A stretch of 64,000 nt of DNA from Bacillota bacterium (GCA_021797515.1 JAJZZP010000036.1:1-64000), one strand, 5' to 3'. Numbered from the stretch's first letter, positions 17,735-27,408 are shown. Notes: generated by a model from the sequence alone, not told the origin. Translations and numbers: made by a program.

Positions 17735-18184
17735 GTGGGATTACGGCCGTTAACGGAAGGAGATTATGCGGATTTAGTCGAACTGTGGAAGGATGCGGGA
17801 CTGTCGTGGGATTTGGGAGATGATCAGCGTAGCTATGTGGAAGCAGTCAGGCGATTTGGTCAGCATTATTGGGGATATCAATGGCATGATCGCCTTATAG
17901 GTTGTGTGCTGGGGGCATTTGACGGACGCCGGGGCCGGATCTACCACCTGGCGGTGGCAGATCCGTTCCGCTGCCGAGGTATTGGACGTCTTTTAATGCA
18001 AGCTGCCGAACGTTCTCTACAACAAAACGGATGTCAAAAAATCAATCTGTTGATTGAGCCGCACAACTTAGAGGTTGCTGCGTTTTATCAGGCTTTAGGT
18101 TACCAGGCACCAGACAACCGATTTATGGAAAAATCCCTGGTGACACTTACCCCGCCAGGTGGTGCGCCTGGAGAAATTGTTTGA
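17735..18184 (+). CDS. GNAT-family acetyltransferase
   Basis: The 149-residue protein begins GLRPLTEGDYADLVELWKDA as in many RimI-like N-acetyltransferases. The acetyl-CoA loop is IYHLAVADPFRCRGIGRLLM with RCRGIG matching R/QxxGxG, and the final motif is NLEVAAFYQALGYQ. I prefer the GTG at 17735 because conserved sequence starts directly there; an upstream ATG at 17666 would add a cysteine-rich unlikely lead. It overlaps the convergent DapA-like gene by 38 bases. The acceptor is unknown. Confidence 0.8.
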   Translation: MGLRPLTEGDYADLVELWKDAGLSWDLGDDQRSYVEAVRRFGQHYWGYQWHDRLIGCVLGAFDGRRGRIYHLAVADPFRCRGIGRLLMQAAERSLQQNGCQKINLLIEPHNLEVAAFYQALGYQAPDNRFMEKSLVTLTPPGGAPGEIV

Positions 18185-19043
18185 GCCGCTCAGCCGCTGC
18201 GCTTTCAGGATTAACGGCCTCAAAAGGCGCGAACAGGGATCCCTGACCGCCGTCTATCAACTGAACCCCATATTTCCATGCAGCAACTCCTCCCAGAGAA
18301 CGCACCAGATAGGCGAGGGCAGCAAGCCTTCCACTCTCTTCCGCTAATCCATGAGGATTGCCATCTAAAGCGGCTAGACAGGTTAGGCCGACCCATTCGG
18401 GAGCTAAGTTTGCAATTGCGCACACAGTGCCGTCGCCGCCGGCTTGTATCGAACTTGCAATCAAGGTATCGGCTCCTACCAGAAGGTGAAAATCATCACG
18501 GTCACCTACCGCGTGGCGCAATTCTAAAAAATACTCGAAATCTTTACTAGAATCTTTGATGCCCATGATGTTTGGATGATCGGATAATTTGGATACGACA
18601 TGGGGGGGTAGCGATAGTTTGGTGTAGGGAGGAATATTATACAACATCAGAGGCACTGGAGACTGGTCTGCCAGCATCTCGAAGTAGTTCTGAATTTCGG
18701 TGTCGTTTAACCGATAATAGAATGGCGGAGGTACTAAAGCACCCGCAATCCCGAGCCCTTCCAATGAACGCAGCTCATCCAGTGTTTCCGACGGTACCGC
18801 ATTGAGCACGCCTGTATACACAGTACATCGGTTCTGCACCCGTTCCATAACGGCCTCGCGAAACTCAGCGCGAAATTTTTGGGGGGCCAATGCTCCTTCA
18901 CCGGTGGATCCCAAGATGGACAAATCCAGACCGTGGTGGGATATCAGTCGTTCGATCAATCGGTTTAGAGTGTGGTAATCAATGGTAAACTCGGGAGTAA
19001 TAGGCGTAACCATGGCTGCTTGAATGACAAGGGACTTCGACAT
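18147..19043 (-). CDS. Dihydrodipicolinate synthase/N-acetylneuraminate lyase family protein
   Basis: This 298-residue TIM-barrel aldolase forms a Schiff base with pyruvate. The GSTGEGALA motif (variant of GTTGE), the proton-relay tyrosine in YNIPPYTKLSL (Tyr135) and the Schiff-base lysine in GIKDSSKDFEYF (Lys163) are visible. The start ATG at 19043 has AAAGGAG upstream. In a spore former it could supply dihydrodipicolinate for DAP or dipicolinic acid, but it stands alone and the family includes many sugar-acid aldolases, so the substrate is open. Confidence 0.85.
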   Translation of the reverse strand: MSKSLVIQAAMVTPITPEFTIDYHTLNRLIERLISHHGLDLSILGSTGEGALAPQKFRAEFREAVMERVQNRCTVYTGVLNAVPSETLDELRSLEGLGIAGALVPPPFYYRLNDTEIQNYFEMLADQSPVPLMLYNIPPYTKLSLPPHVVSKLSDHPNIMGIKDSSKDFEYFLELRHAVGDRDDFHLLVGADTLIASSIQAGGDGTVCAIANLAPEWVGLTCLAALDGNPHGLAEESGRLAALAYLVRSLGGVAAWKYGVQLIDGGQGSLFAPFEAVNPESAAAERLKQFLQAHHLAG

Positions 19044-19371
19044 AACGGGCGGCTCCTTTAAAAACAGTGTTACTGACATTCTACTGTAATACGACAGAGA
19101 ATCAAATCGGCGACGTTGGGTAAGCAGGAGTCCATAAGGATACCTGCAGCACCCATTGAATCCATCGACCCGTTCTGATGGACCTATCCATTTCCGACCA
19201 TACCTGACCAAAACTGGTGCCACCTTCCTGTTTCCTCATGCAGTCTGCGGGATTTGTACCGCACGTTGCGCAAGAAGTTTCAGGTAAGGGTTCCATGATG
19301 GGATTTGCGGCGACCGACATTGGACTGGCTATTGTCCCTTGGGAGTCGGTGCGATAGGAAGTGAAGGCCAA

Positions 19372-19896
19372 TCATATTCGTGCTGTGCCCCAACAAATCA
19401 GCAATTTGCTTTGGTCTATTGTCAAGATGGAGTTCTGAGCCCTGCACCCAGTGCTTTGGCACAGAACAAATGGGGAATAGGGCAGGCGAGCTACCAGTAA
19501 TCGCAATGACTTGGTGTTTCTCTCAAGTGAACCATAACTCGGGACCAGTAAGCGGCATTTTCTCATACAGTAAACTTTATCCTGGCGTGCGAGGTTCATG
19601 GCGTAGGCTTCTTGGTTAAAATAATGCTCCAGTCCCGCGGCCGCTGGTTGAATTGTCGATAGTCTGAACACTCCCGAATCATCAAGGTTGAGATGGCACT
19701 GGGAGCCTGCTGGATGAAACACCACATCTGCAATGTCATGCTCTACCATGTGCACGTAAGACCGCACCTCGCGGAGCGTTGATTCCTGGTCCGCAATGAT
19801 TTCGAGCTGTTCTCCTTCGTCCAATGTTTGCATAACGTGAGCAATATCCACAACTTTGGGACGCCAAGAAAATCCGCGACAGTCGATCTGCTTCAC
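19372..19896 (-). CDS. TusA-like protein with altered active site
   Basis: The first ~65 of 174 residues fit the TusA/SirA sulfurtransferase fold: KQIDCRGFSWRPKVVDIAHV followed by MQTLDEGEQLEIIADQEST. TusA proteins carry a sulfane sulfur on the cysteine of a CPxP motif after D-x-R-G; here the motif reads SWRP, so that cysteine is replaced and one residue is missing. The ~110-residue tail (HHPAGSQCHL onward, with several cysteines) is unlike TusA and I do not recognise it; part of it could reflect a frameshift. The gene lies downstream of the MMPL exporter in the same direction. Confidence 0.55.
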   Translation of the reverse strand: MKQIDCRGFSWRPKVVDIAHVMQTLDEGEQLEIIADQESTLREVRSYVHMVEHDIADVVFHPAGSQCHLNLDDSGVFRLSTIQPAAAGLEHYFNQEAYAMNLARQDKVYCMRKCRLLVPSYGSLERNTKSLRLLVARLPYSPFVLCQSTGCRAQNSILTIDQSKLLICWGTARI

Positions 19897-19953
19897 GGGA
19901 GTACCTCCAGCATGCGTAATTGCTTATCAGATTACCACTACATTGAAAAAGGT

Positions 19954-22062
19954 CTATGGGTGGACGCGGTCGCCCCAAGGCCAATAGGCGTAACGACCCA
20001 ACAAAACAGTGATGCTGGGAACTAATAACGTCCGGACCACCCAGGTGTCCATCAACACAGCAAAGGTTAGACCGATAGAAATGGTTTTCATCACTTCCAA
20101 CGGGCTGACCAACAAAGCCAAAAAGACGATGACCATAATCATCCCGGCTCCGGTAATCATTGATCCTGTGGTGCCTACACCAGAACGGACGGCCCCCCTT
20201 AGGGATTGTCCCGCTTTTAATGGTTCTTGAATGCGATGCAACAAAATGACTTCGTAATCCATCGATAGGCCAAACAGCAATACAAAAATTAAGGGGGTAA
20301 TAGAACTGTCGGGGGGGCTGGGACTAAAGCCAAGATGTCCGGTTTGCACGACAAGATACAAAAATCCTGCGGTGGCTAATGCTACGAGTCCGTCAAGTAT
20401 CACGCCCAACAACGCTTGTAAGAGAGAACCAGTAGCGATTGCCAAAACAACGAGGGCCACCACTGCGACGGCCATTAAAATCAGGGGAAGTCGCGAGGAG
20501 GTTAGTTGGTTGAAACTCTGGAGCACTGGCACCAATCCTCCGGTTGCTGCACGGGTATGGGCCGGCAGCCAAAGAGCCAGATGGCGGCTTATCGTCTCGG
20601 ATAACCTCGCGCTGGCCGGAGTGTCGGGGCCGGATTTGGCGGTGACGTATAGTACTACGAGATAGGGGTCTCGTTGCGGGATGATAAAGTTTTTGAGGGC
20701 TTGAGAGGCTGCGGAAGGCGCTGTGTGGGGATTTTGGATCATCAGCGATAGTGATGTCGGCGATAGGCCTAGTTGGGTTGGTGAAGCGATCTGCTTCACT
20801 TGAGGCAATGGTTTTATGTTTTGTGTCACTCGGCGAACTGCTGCCCAAGTAGTCTGATTGGTCACCGTTGTTGGGAATTGCATCACAACGGCTAGTGGCG
20901 CAATACTGCCGGCACCCTCAATTTTTTGCTGTCGGCTCACCGCTTGTCGTAAGGGGTCGCTTTGTGGCAACATTGAAGCCAAATTAGCCGGGCTTTTCAT
21001 CTGCATGCGGGGACCGAATGCAGCCAGTGGCACCAGGAATGCCAGACCTAAGATCATAGCTGCCCACGGTCGATGAGATACCCAACGGCCAATACCGCGC
21101 CACAATCCATAATTTTTCCGAGAGAACAATCGGCCCCAGTGGGTGTGATGGCCAAAAATGGACATTAGTGCAGGCAGCAACGAATGGGTCGCAATCAAGA
21201 CCGCGATCACTGCTATGGCGCCGCCAATGGCCAGGCCTCGCCAGTAGGCATTGCCTCCCAAGGTTAGGGTGGCTACTGCCATGGCAACGGCAATACCCGA
21301 GTAGAATACGGAACGTCCAGCGTGCGCCATACTGTCTAATACAGCGGTGTCCACTTCTTCTCCTCGTTCTAGATTTTGGCGAAACCGGGTACTAATAAAC
21401 AATGCATAATCGATCCCTACGCCAAGCGCTAAAAAGCTAACGATATCGGTTAAAAATACCGATAGCGTAATGTGGGTTTCTATTATGGTTACAGCAGCCA
21501 GTGCCAGCTCGGAGCCCGCCAAGGCTACGATTAGTGGCAAGGCAATGGCCGCGAGTGAGCCAAATACAATCAGAAGCAAAACGGCTAAAAAGGGCATGGC
21601 TAAAATACCGCTAAGCCCTAAAGTTTTGGAACTGTCCTGCGCTACTTTGTGTCCCACGGCGCGTTGATCAGTGCTCACAGTTGATGCATGGTGATGTTTT
21701 AAAATGTTTTGTAGTCGGGCCGCTTGCGTCAGCGAACCACGAGGGTTTGGCAGAAAAAGGGTATGATCGACACTAACGGCGTGAAATTCATGGGCCGGGA
21801 ACCCCGCCTGAGATGCCATTGTAATAACGTGCTGGGTGGTGGCGCCGGAAATTAGCAAAGGGGAGGGCACTAAAGGCGGGCGAAGCAGGTTCAGTTGTTT
21901 GGTTGCCCACACGGCCGGACTCCGAGGATTGTCGAATCCGCTAGATGATAAGTGCTTCGTGACTTGGACGGCTAAAGGCAAAGTCGCCAACAAAATGAGG
22001 CCCCAGGCCACCAATACTGCCCATTTATTTCGTGTCACAAAACGAATCCATCGTTTGCCCAT
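19954..22062 (-). CDS. MMPL-family (RND) transporter
   Basis: The 702-residue protein has the MMPL/HAE2 layout: one N-terminal helix (WAVLVAWGLILLATLPLAV), an extracellular domain, a block of about five helices with LGVGIDYALFISTRFRQNL, a second extracellular domain and a second helix block with LFGLSMDYEVILLHRIQE. The two GxxxDY segments are the expected proton-relay helices. In Gram-positive bacteria such proteins move lipids, quinones or toxic hydrophobic compounds outward. The ATG is preceded by a GGGGAGG-type site. The TusA-like gene follows in the same direction. Confidence 0.9.
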   Translation of the reverse strand: MGKRWIRFVTRNKWAVLVAWGLILLATLPLAVQVTKHLSSSGFDNPRSPAVWATKQLNLLRPPLVPSPLLISGATTQHVITMASQAGFPAHEFHAVSVDHTLFLPNPRGSLTQAARLQNILKHHHASTVSTDQRAVGHKVAQDSSKTLGLSGILAMPFLAVLLLIVFGSLAAIALPLIVALAGSELALAAVTIIETHITLSVFLTDIVSFLALGVGIDYALFISTRFRQNLERGEEVDTAVLDSMAHAGRSVFYSGIAVAMAVATLTLGGNAYWRGLAIGGAIAVIAVLIATHSLLPALMSIFGHHTHWGRLFSRKNYGLWRGIGRWVSHRPWAAMILGLAFLVPLAAFGPRMQMKSPANLASMLPQSDPLRQAVSRQQKIEGAGSIAPLAVVMQFPTTVTNQTTWAAVRRVTQNIKPLPQVKQIASPTQLGLSPTSLSLMIQNPHTAPSAASQALKNFIIPQRDPYLVVLYVTAKSGPDTPASARLSETISRHLALWLPAHTRAATGGLVPVLQSFNQLTSSRLPLILMAVAVVALVVLAIATGSLLQALLGVILDGLVALATAGFLYLVVQTGHLGFSPSPPDSSITPLIFVLLFGLSMDYEVILLHRIQEPLKAGQSLRGAVRSGVGTTGSMITGAGMIMVIVFLALLVSPLEVMKTISIGLTFAVLMDTWVVRTLLVPSITVLLGRYAYWPWGDRVHP

Positions 22063-22208
22063 GTCGGCCTCCCCAGGTTGGCGTTACCGTCAAGAGACTA
22101 GCATAATTTTTGCCACTTTCAAAGGTCTATGCGATTAACATTTGCTTGTGTACAATGTAAGGGAATTCGTTAATAACATAGTCATCTCGTGAAAGAGGAG
22201 ATAGAGGC

Positions 22209-22472
22209 GTGAGTTTGGTAGAGAACCCGTCACAATTAGCAGCCCGGTATCGTGATGCAATTTACACTCACCGTTTGACACCAGGGACGCGGCTCAATAT
22301 AGTCGATGAGGCGCGTCAACTTGGCATTGCTCCCCGTATTTTGTCGCAAGCCATGCGTTTGCTTGTGAACCAAGGATTGCTTGACTGGCTTCCCGACCAC
22401 GTCGTCGAAGTACGCAGCCTGACCACGCAAACCTTACAGGATATCGGATATACATTGACGCGGCGTCGGTAA
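22209..22472 (+). CDS. Small GntR-type winged-helix protein
   Basis: The 87-residue protein consists of little more than the GntR DNA-binding domain: ARYRDAIYTHRLTPGTRLNI, EARQLGIAPRILSQAMRLLV as the helix-turn-helix and LDWLPDHVVEVRSLT as the wing. No effector domain follows, so it may be complete as a minimal regulator or a truncated FadR/GntR protein with the remainder lost into the damaged region downstream. The GTG start follows AAAGAGGAG. It is divergent from the MMPL gene and could regulate it. Confidence 0.65.
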   Translation: MSLVENPSQLAARYRDAIYTHRLTPGTRLNIVDEARQLGIAPRILSQAMRLLVNQGLLDWLPDHVVEVRSLTTQTLQDIGYTLTRRR

Positions 22473-22502
22473 TCGACGGCGTTCCCTGCCGGCTCGCAGT
22501 GT

Positions 22503-22655
22503 GTGATCGCACTTAACTCCAAATATCAATGGTCCAAAGGGAATCCGACCACCGCCAATGATGCGGCGTTTACGTGGGAAATGATGCAAACGGTCAGTGG
22601 CAGCAACGCCACTGGACCTATCGGGGCGCTTTCATTGGCAGGATACTTGCGCTGA
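22503..22655 (+). pseudogene. Fragment of a solute-binding protein (SBP_bac_5 type)
   Basis: The 50-codon stretch VIALNSKYQWSKGNPTTAND then AAFTWEMMQTVSGSNAT matches the segment of oligopeptide-binding lipoproteins that reads LxxxYxWSxGxPVTAxDVxFTW. Nothing before or after it continues the family. It is a relic of an ABC transporter gene. Confidence 0.6.
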
Positions 22656-23389
22656 GGAAGCGTTGGATACACTTACTCGGGCCATCAGGCTGGGGCATTT
22701 AGTGCCATTGGGACTCATGTGTATCTGCGGTGGAAGAGATTACGTTAGATACTGGCAACTGGAAGAGAACCTCGTGCTCTGTGACCGAAAGTATGCGGGG
22801 AGTGGTATCGCCCCGATCTCAAACAAGTTTGCTTACCCTATTTGTGAATCGGCAGGGGTGCCATGTTTTGGCACCGTCGAGTTTGGGCGGCGTTTCGACA
22901 ACACGCTCAGTGCCGAAATCATGGAGCAGTGAGCTTCCACCATGGAACCCGAACAATTGGCAAACTCGCTCTATATTGTGGACTCCGCCCTCGTGGTCGG
23001 CCTAACCTGGAGCGCCTCGATCGTCAACAGGTCCGCTTTGTCTCCTGGTGCCCAGAGACGTTTGGCATCGTCGCCACGGTAAAACACACGGTAAAACAAG
23101 TGGTGCAGGAAGCGAATCGATGCCAGGATCTGGGTTTCGCGGACAACACAATGAACCCGTTGATCGACAAATCCTACCTGCCGAGGACCCGGCAAAAACC
23201 GGGCATGCGTTGTATAACTAACTGTTTGCAGCCCGGAAGTTGCCCATGACTTGGTTGCCGTGGCCAGTGGATGGTTAGGCAGGAACTGGTTCCGGAACAG
23301 GCGAATTAATCTTTATGGCACGGTGAAGATGTTCGGTCCGGTTACGAACATGGCCTTTCCCACTACTGGCCGATTCCGCAACAACTTCT
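22656..23389 (+). pseudogene. Degenerate DDE-transposase debris
   Basis: No frame stays open with sense over this stretch. A plus-strand piece around 22940-23100 reads QLANSLYIVDSALVVG in one frame and PNLERLDRQQVRFVSWCPET then FGIVATVKHTVKQ in another, which is the DDE region of an IS1634/IS4-like transposase with a frameshift. The sequence from 23240 to 23385 (VASGWLGRNWFRNRRIN, KMFGPVTNMAFPTTG) may be its decayed end but I cannot assign it. Confidence 0.5.
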
Positions 23390-23436
23390 AAGGCGCCCGT
23401 CCGCCGGATCTTTTTCGGCAGGACGGGCGCCTTTTT
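23390..23436 (+). terminator. Intrinsic terminator hairpin
   Basis: AAGGCGCCCGTCC and GGACGGGCGCCTT form a 13-bp stem with an 18-base loop followed by TTT on the plus strand. It also lies directly after the stop codon of the minus-strand oxidoreductase gene and may serve both directions. Confidence 0.8.
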
Positions 23437-23448
23437 GGTAGAGAATCA

Positions 23449-24648
23449 CTAATCCGACCTAATCCGACCTTTAAGGTCTTTGGCTTGCGCCACCGAGGTC
23501 TGATCCGCAATCAGTTGACGGGCTTGCGGTATCCTATCCCACACATTCCAATTGACCACACCCACTACCTGGTGGTTGTTGAGGTAATAGAGGACCCCTT
23601 CTTCGCCAAAGGTAGTCCAGTCGGCAAAGATATCGAGATGGCTGTCGATGGTGCCGATTGCTTCATAGCCCATGGTATAGAGGTCGGAATAGAAAAAGGG
23701 CAAATGGCTATAGGATTTCGCTGCACCCGTCATGTTTTCTCCGGCTAACCGACCTTGAGCCAGTGCGTTGTCTTCATGTTCTACTCGCAAGCGGTGGTCC
23801 ATAAAAGGCAAGCTGAAGGATGCCACATCACCGGCAGCAAAAATGGCGGGAACAGAGGTCTCTAAGTGGTGATCGACAACGATTCCGTTGCCTACCTCCA
23901 AGCCAGCGGCTTCGGCTAATGCGGTATTGGGCTCCAAGCCAAGACCCGCCACTGCCAGTTGGGCTGTGAGTGTGGTGCCGTCGTTGAGCGATACCGTGAG
24001 GGCTCCTTCAGAGCGCGTGACCCCGTTCACTTCGCGGCCAGCTAACAGGGTGACCCCGTGCTGATGGTACACCTGCTCGAGATATTTGACTAGATCTCGG
24101 GGAAATTTACTCGCCAGGAGGTGCGATTCTGGGAATATTACGGTCACGTCGATTTCGCGCAACGAAAGTACGGCAGCCAGTTCAGATCCGATAAAGCCGC
24201 CGCCAATGATTACGACATGGGTGCCTGGTTTGGTCGATTGATAAACCCTAAGGTAATCATCCAAAGAGCGAAAGTAGACAATGTCATGACCGGTATCCCG
24301 CGGTAACCTGCGGGGGGTGCCACCCGTGGCCAATAGCAGTTTGTCGAACCCGATGGCCGTGCCATAAGCATCCCGAATGATATGCGACGCCGTGTCCAAC
24401 TCCACTACGGGGGTCGCCAAGTGTTCATCGACACCCCACTGGTTGAGATTAGGACGACACCAAATATCTTCCAGTCGGTCTTCTAACCACAGTTTTTTGG
24501 AGAGTGGGGGCCGATTGTAGGGAGGATAACGGTCAGCGGAAAACAGCCCGATCGGGCTTTCCTTATCGCGGCGACGAATTCCGGCCACAGCGGCCGCAGC
24601 CGTCATCCCGCCGCCGATAATCAGGTAGGGGTAATGTATGTGAGTCAC
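23449..24648 (-). CDS. FAD-dependent NAD(P)H oxidoreductase (ferredoxin-reductase/AIF-like)
   Basis: The 399-residue protein has two Rossmann motifs: YLIIGGGMTAAAAVAGIR for FAD at the N-terminus and HVVIIGGGFIGSELAAVLS for NAD(P)H around residue 145-165. Other signatures are PYNRPPLSKKLW, LLLATGGTPRRLP and IFAAGDVAS. This matches rubredoxin/ferredoxin reductases of Rieske oxygenase systems and bacterial AIF-like proteins, which pass electrons from NAD(P)H to a small redox carrier. No carrier gene is adjacent; the P450 gene about 4 kb away could use such a reductase, but that is speculation. Confidence 0.88.
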   Translation of the reverse strand: MTHIHYPYLIIGGGMTAAAAVAGIRRRDKESPIGLFSADRYPPYNRPPLSKKLWLEDRLEDIWCRPNLNQWGVDEHLATPVVELDTASHIIRDAYGTAIGFDKLLLATGGTPRRLPRDTGHDIVYFRSLDDYLRVYQSTKPGTHVVIIGGGFIGSELAAVLSLREIDVTVIFPESHLLASKFPRDLVKYLEQVYHQHGVTLLAGREVNGVTRSEGALTVSLNDGTTLTAQLAVAGLGLEPNTALAEAAGLEVGNGIVVDHHLETSVPAIFAAGDVASFSLPFMDHRLRVEHEDNALAQGRLAGENMTGAAKSYSHLPFFYSDLYTMGYEAIGTIDSHLDIFADWTTFGEEGVLYYLNNHQVVGVVNWNVWDRIPQARQLIADQTSVAQAKDLKGRIRSD

Positions 24649-24705
24649 CTCCAGTATGAGGGTAGGTTTTACCGAACACTATACACTGTTACCAATGCCG
24701 CGTCG

Positions 24706-25239
24706 CTACGCGCGTTTTCGCCGCTGCCACCATGGCTTGCGGCGTTCCGCCATGGCTTGGCGAATTGTGGCGACCAAGTGTTCATCCCGTTGGGTGAAGT
24801 ACCGTTCGCGAGCGCGCTCCGCATCGGCCCGGGCTTGGCTTTCTACCTGCAACTGGCGTCGGGTAGCGGCTAATTCGTCGCGCATGGCTCCGATTTCTAG
24901 CTGTAATGCTTCCTGCCTGTGAGAAAATTGGTCAAAGGCTGTGGCTACTTGATGATTGAGGCGAACCAACACCTGCTCTAGAGGTTGTTCCGCAACCTGG
25001 GTTAAGGCTGGTGGGGTCGCATCGCATAATTGGCGCAAAATAGCCTCTTTGGTGCTGCCATTAGCGTAGAGATCTCGTATCCGGATCAATTGCACAGTTC
25101 CGGACGAATGCAGCAAATATGAGCGATTATTTCTTTTTACAGGCAGATACTGGCTATACTGCCGGAGATAGCGACGAATAGTGCGGTCGGGAATCCCAGT
25201 TTCTTGCACCAAATCTTCAATGGACAACCATTCCGTCAT
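24706..25239 (-). CDS. MerR-like HTH protein with C-terminal coiled coil
   Basis: The N-terminal 70 residues form a MerR-type winged helix: WLSIEDLVQETGIPDRTIRR, YLRQYSQYLPVKRNNRSYLL, VQLIRIRDLYANGSTKEAIL. The rest is a long charged helix (EALQLEIGAMRDELAATRRQ, ESQARADAERARERYF) ending in a basic WWQRRKRA tail. This pattern of HTH plus coiled coil plus basic tail resembles RacA-like chromosome-anchoring or dimeric regulator proteins of Bacillota. There is no ligand-binding domain. Function remains a guess. Confidence 0.65.
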   Translation of the reverse strand: MTEWLSIEDLVQETGIPDRTIRRYLRQYSQYLPVKRNNRSYLLHSSGTVQLIRIRDLYANGSTKEAILRQLCDATPPALTQVAEQPLEQVLVRLNHQVATAFDQFSHRQEALQLEIGAMRDELAATRRQLQVESQARADAERARERYFTQRDEHLVATIRQAMAERRKPWWQRRKRA

Positions 25240-25341
25240 TTGGACTTCACCCCAATATAATGATGGTAAATTATACCATTCATTAAACTCAGATGCTATG
25301 GGAGCACGGAATTAGCAAAAAAGATTGGTAAAAGTTTAATT

Positions 25342-26292
25342 CTAGGAGACATGGTCGAGTGCACTGCGGTCACTGGCGCTGATGCTCCACCTCATAGCAT
25401 GTGCATTTTGCTCAGCTTGGACACTGCTGGTGGCGCCCGCGATGGCCGTCACAAATTGCCCTGGGGTGGTAATGAGCCAATTCAGTGCTACTTCGGCCAT
25501 GCTCACATGGTATTTAGCGGCCAAAGTATCAAGCGCATAAATGAGAGAAGCGGTCTTGGCGATGCCACGAGCACTGAATTGGGGCGAAAGGCGCCGAAAG
25601 CCCCGCAGTGGTGTGCTGCGGCTATGAAATTTTCCGGTCAGCAGTCCTTGAGCCAACGGAGAGTATGCAATGATGGTTATCCCTAAGTCTTGGGCGGCCG
25701 AAAGCACACCATTGGTTTCGATTCGACGATCGAGTAAATTAAAACGAACCTGATTAGAGGCTAGAATATGGCCATGTGCTTTTAGCGCACGATAGGCTTC
25801 GGTCATCTGACTAGCTGAAAAATTGCTGACCCCAGCCTGTTGAATCAAACCGAGATCCAAAAGCCGTGCCATGCTTGCCATCTGATCGGCAATGGAAGAC
25901 TTGGAATAGGGTTGATGAATTTGATACAGGGCAATCGGCCATCCTTGGAGATGGTGTAGTCGTTTTTCAATGGTAGACTCTAGTGACTGAGAAGCCCGAA
26001 ACAGGGGCCACCATTTGGTGGCAACCATAGCGTCGTTGTGAAGGATTTGCAAGTCATTCAGTGATTGAGAAAGGGCGTGTTCCGATTGCCCGCCGCCATA
26101 GGCCTCTGCGGTGTCAAACCAGTTAATTCCTCCGCTGATCGCGGTTTTTACTATGCCCGTAATGGTATTATTGTCTAATGTAGGCCAAAATTTGCCGATC
26201 AGCCCATGCCCCTGGCTAAATTGCCAGGTTCCTAATCCTATAGCCGATACAAACCGAGAGCTACCGCCTAATCGGCACCGTAAAGTATCCAT
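25342..26292 (-). CDS. Aldo/keto reductase
   Basis: The 316-residue TIM-barrel oxidoreductase uses NADPH to reduce carbonyls. The catalytic set is visible: WFDTAEAYGGGQSEH with aspartate and tyrosine, MVATKWWP with lysine and ALYQIHQPYS with histidine; NADPH-site segments QQAGVSNFSASQM, IAYSPLAQGLLTGKF and TAIAGATSSVQAEQNA are also present. Length is typical. The physiological substrate is unknown. The gene is 100 bases downstream of the MerR-like gene (in direction of transcription it precedes it). Confidence 0.92.
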   Translation of the reverse strand: MDTLRCRLGGSSRFVSAIGLGTWQFSQGHGLIGKFWPTLDNNTITGIVKTAISGGINWFDTAEAYGGGQSEHALSQSLNDLQILHNDAMVATKWWPLFRASQSLESTIEKRLHHLQGWPIALYQIHQPYSKSSIADQMASMARLLDLGLIQQAGVSNFSASQMTEAYRALKAHGHILASNQVRFNLLDRRIETNGVLSAAQDLGITIIAYSPLAQGLLTGKFHSRSTPLRGFRRLSPQFSARGIAKTASLIYALDTLAAKYHVSMAEVALNWLITTPGQFVTAIAGATSSVQAEQNAHAMRWSISASDRSALDHVS

Positions 26293-26361
26293 ATTTGGAG
26301 TATAGCAGTTTGGGTTGAATCAAGAGCAAAATATTTATCATCGTAGGGGGATTGTAGGTTT

Positions 26362-27177
26362 ATGAGTCAAGTTTTACACCTGAACTCAGTAACATGGATT
26401 CGGGGTAACGACACAATATTGAATAATATCTCCTGGGTTATCGAATCCGGTCAGCATTGGGCACTCTTGGGTCCAAATGGTGCAGGCAAAACCTCCTTGC
26501 TGAACATTATTAACGGCTATCAATGGCCGACACAAGGAAGCGTTAGTGTTTTAGGCCAGCGGTTTGGCACGGTGGACCTCAGAGATTTGCGGCGCAACAT
26601 CGGTTGGGTTAGTCCTTCAGTCATGGATTGGCTTGGAACCCATCATGGTGGTCGACCAGTGCAAGAGGTGGTATGGGCAGGATATGAGAGCCGTATGTCG
26701 GCGATAAGTCAAGTGCCGAGCCACATTCGAAAAAAGGCTGCAACAGTGATGACCCAACTAGGATTGGAGAGCATGCAATCCAAACCATTGCTTCAGTTAT
26801 CACAAGGCGAACGGCAAAAGGTGTTGTTAGCTCGAGCCTGGATGGCAGATCTTCAGTTGCTGATTTTGGATGAACCAGCTCAAGGGTTGGACTTGCGAGC
26901 GCGAGAGGAATTTTTGCAGTATCTTAGTGCCATGGTAAAAATTGCTGGTGCTCCTGCAATTATCTACGTAACCCATCAAGTAGAGGAAATCTTACCATGG
27001 ATAACTCATGCTTTTTTACTGCAAAGGGGGAAAACCGTTGCTCAAGGGCGGGTTGTCGACGTTCTAACGGAAGATAAATTAAGCCGTTGCTATGATGTGC
27101 CCGTCAACGTAACCTGGCGCAATCAACGTCCCTGGCTTTACGTCAGCGGTCCCCTAAGTATCCCCGATGTGTTCTAA
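26362..27177 (+). CDS. ABC transporter ATP-binding protein without partner
   Basis: This 271-residue ATPase has Walker A GPNGAGKTS (residues 37-45), a signature LSQGERQKVLLARAWM and Walker B LLILDEPAQGLD, followed by VTHQVEEILPWITHAFLLQRG. Sequence style is that of the YlmA/ModF-like group, often cytoplasmic ATPases involved in metal or molybdate handling. No permease or binding protein is next to it. The start ATG follows AGGGGGATTG. A small gene converges on its end and overlaps it by 24 bases. Confidence 0.88.
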   Translation: MSQVLHLNSVTWIRGNDTILNNISWVIESGQHWALLGPNGAGKTSLLNIINGYQWPTQGSVSVLGQRFGTVDLRDLRRNIGWVSPSVMDWLGTHHGGRPVQEVVWAGYESRMSAISQVPSHIRKKAATVMTQLGLESMQSKPLLQLSQGERQKVLLARAWMADLQLLILDEPAQGLDLRAREEFLQYLSAMVKIAGAPAIIYVTHQVEEILPWITHAFLLQRGKTVAQGRVVDVLTEDKLSRCYDVPVNVTWRNQRPWLYVSGPLSIPDVF

Positions 27178-27408
27178 GCTAAGGTCGATTCGGGTGTCGG
27201 GCGCTACCGATCGAACTCGCTCATGAATGTCTTCATATGCAGGATTATCCAAAAGATGCTCGTTCAGCCATGAAGCAAGTTCCACCGCGTTATGAACATT
27301 GCGCAACTCTGAATATTGGTCGCGTTGGACTGGCATTACAAAATTTAACAACTCACCCTCTGATGGATAGAGGGTGACAAAGGCGGCTACGGGCGACATC
27401 ACAATCAC
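27154..27408 (-). CDS. Small hypothetical protein
   Basis: The 84-residue protein is not recognised. It starts with a hydrophobic stretch (MIVMSPVAAFVTLYPSEGEL) and continues soluble (NAVELASWLNEHLLDNPAYE), with no cysteines. A good GAGGAGTG ribosome binding site upstream of ATG supports it as a real gene. It overlaps the end of the convergent ABC gene. Confidence 0.55.
   Translation of the reverse strand: MIVMSPVAAFVTLYPSEGELLNFVMPVQRDQYSELRNVHNAVELASWLNEHLLDNPAYEDIHERVRSVAPDTRIDLSLEHIGDT

Noticed and set aside
20372-20848. Open frames opposite or beside the MMPL gene
   Set aside because: They are shadows of the minus-strand MMPL coding sequence.
23451-23470. Direct 10-bp repeat (AATCCGACCT twice)
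   Set aside because: It lies at the very end of the oxidoreductase gene and looks like a simple coding duplication; no functional role is suggested.
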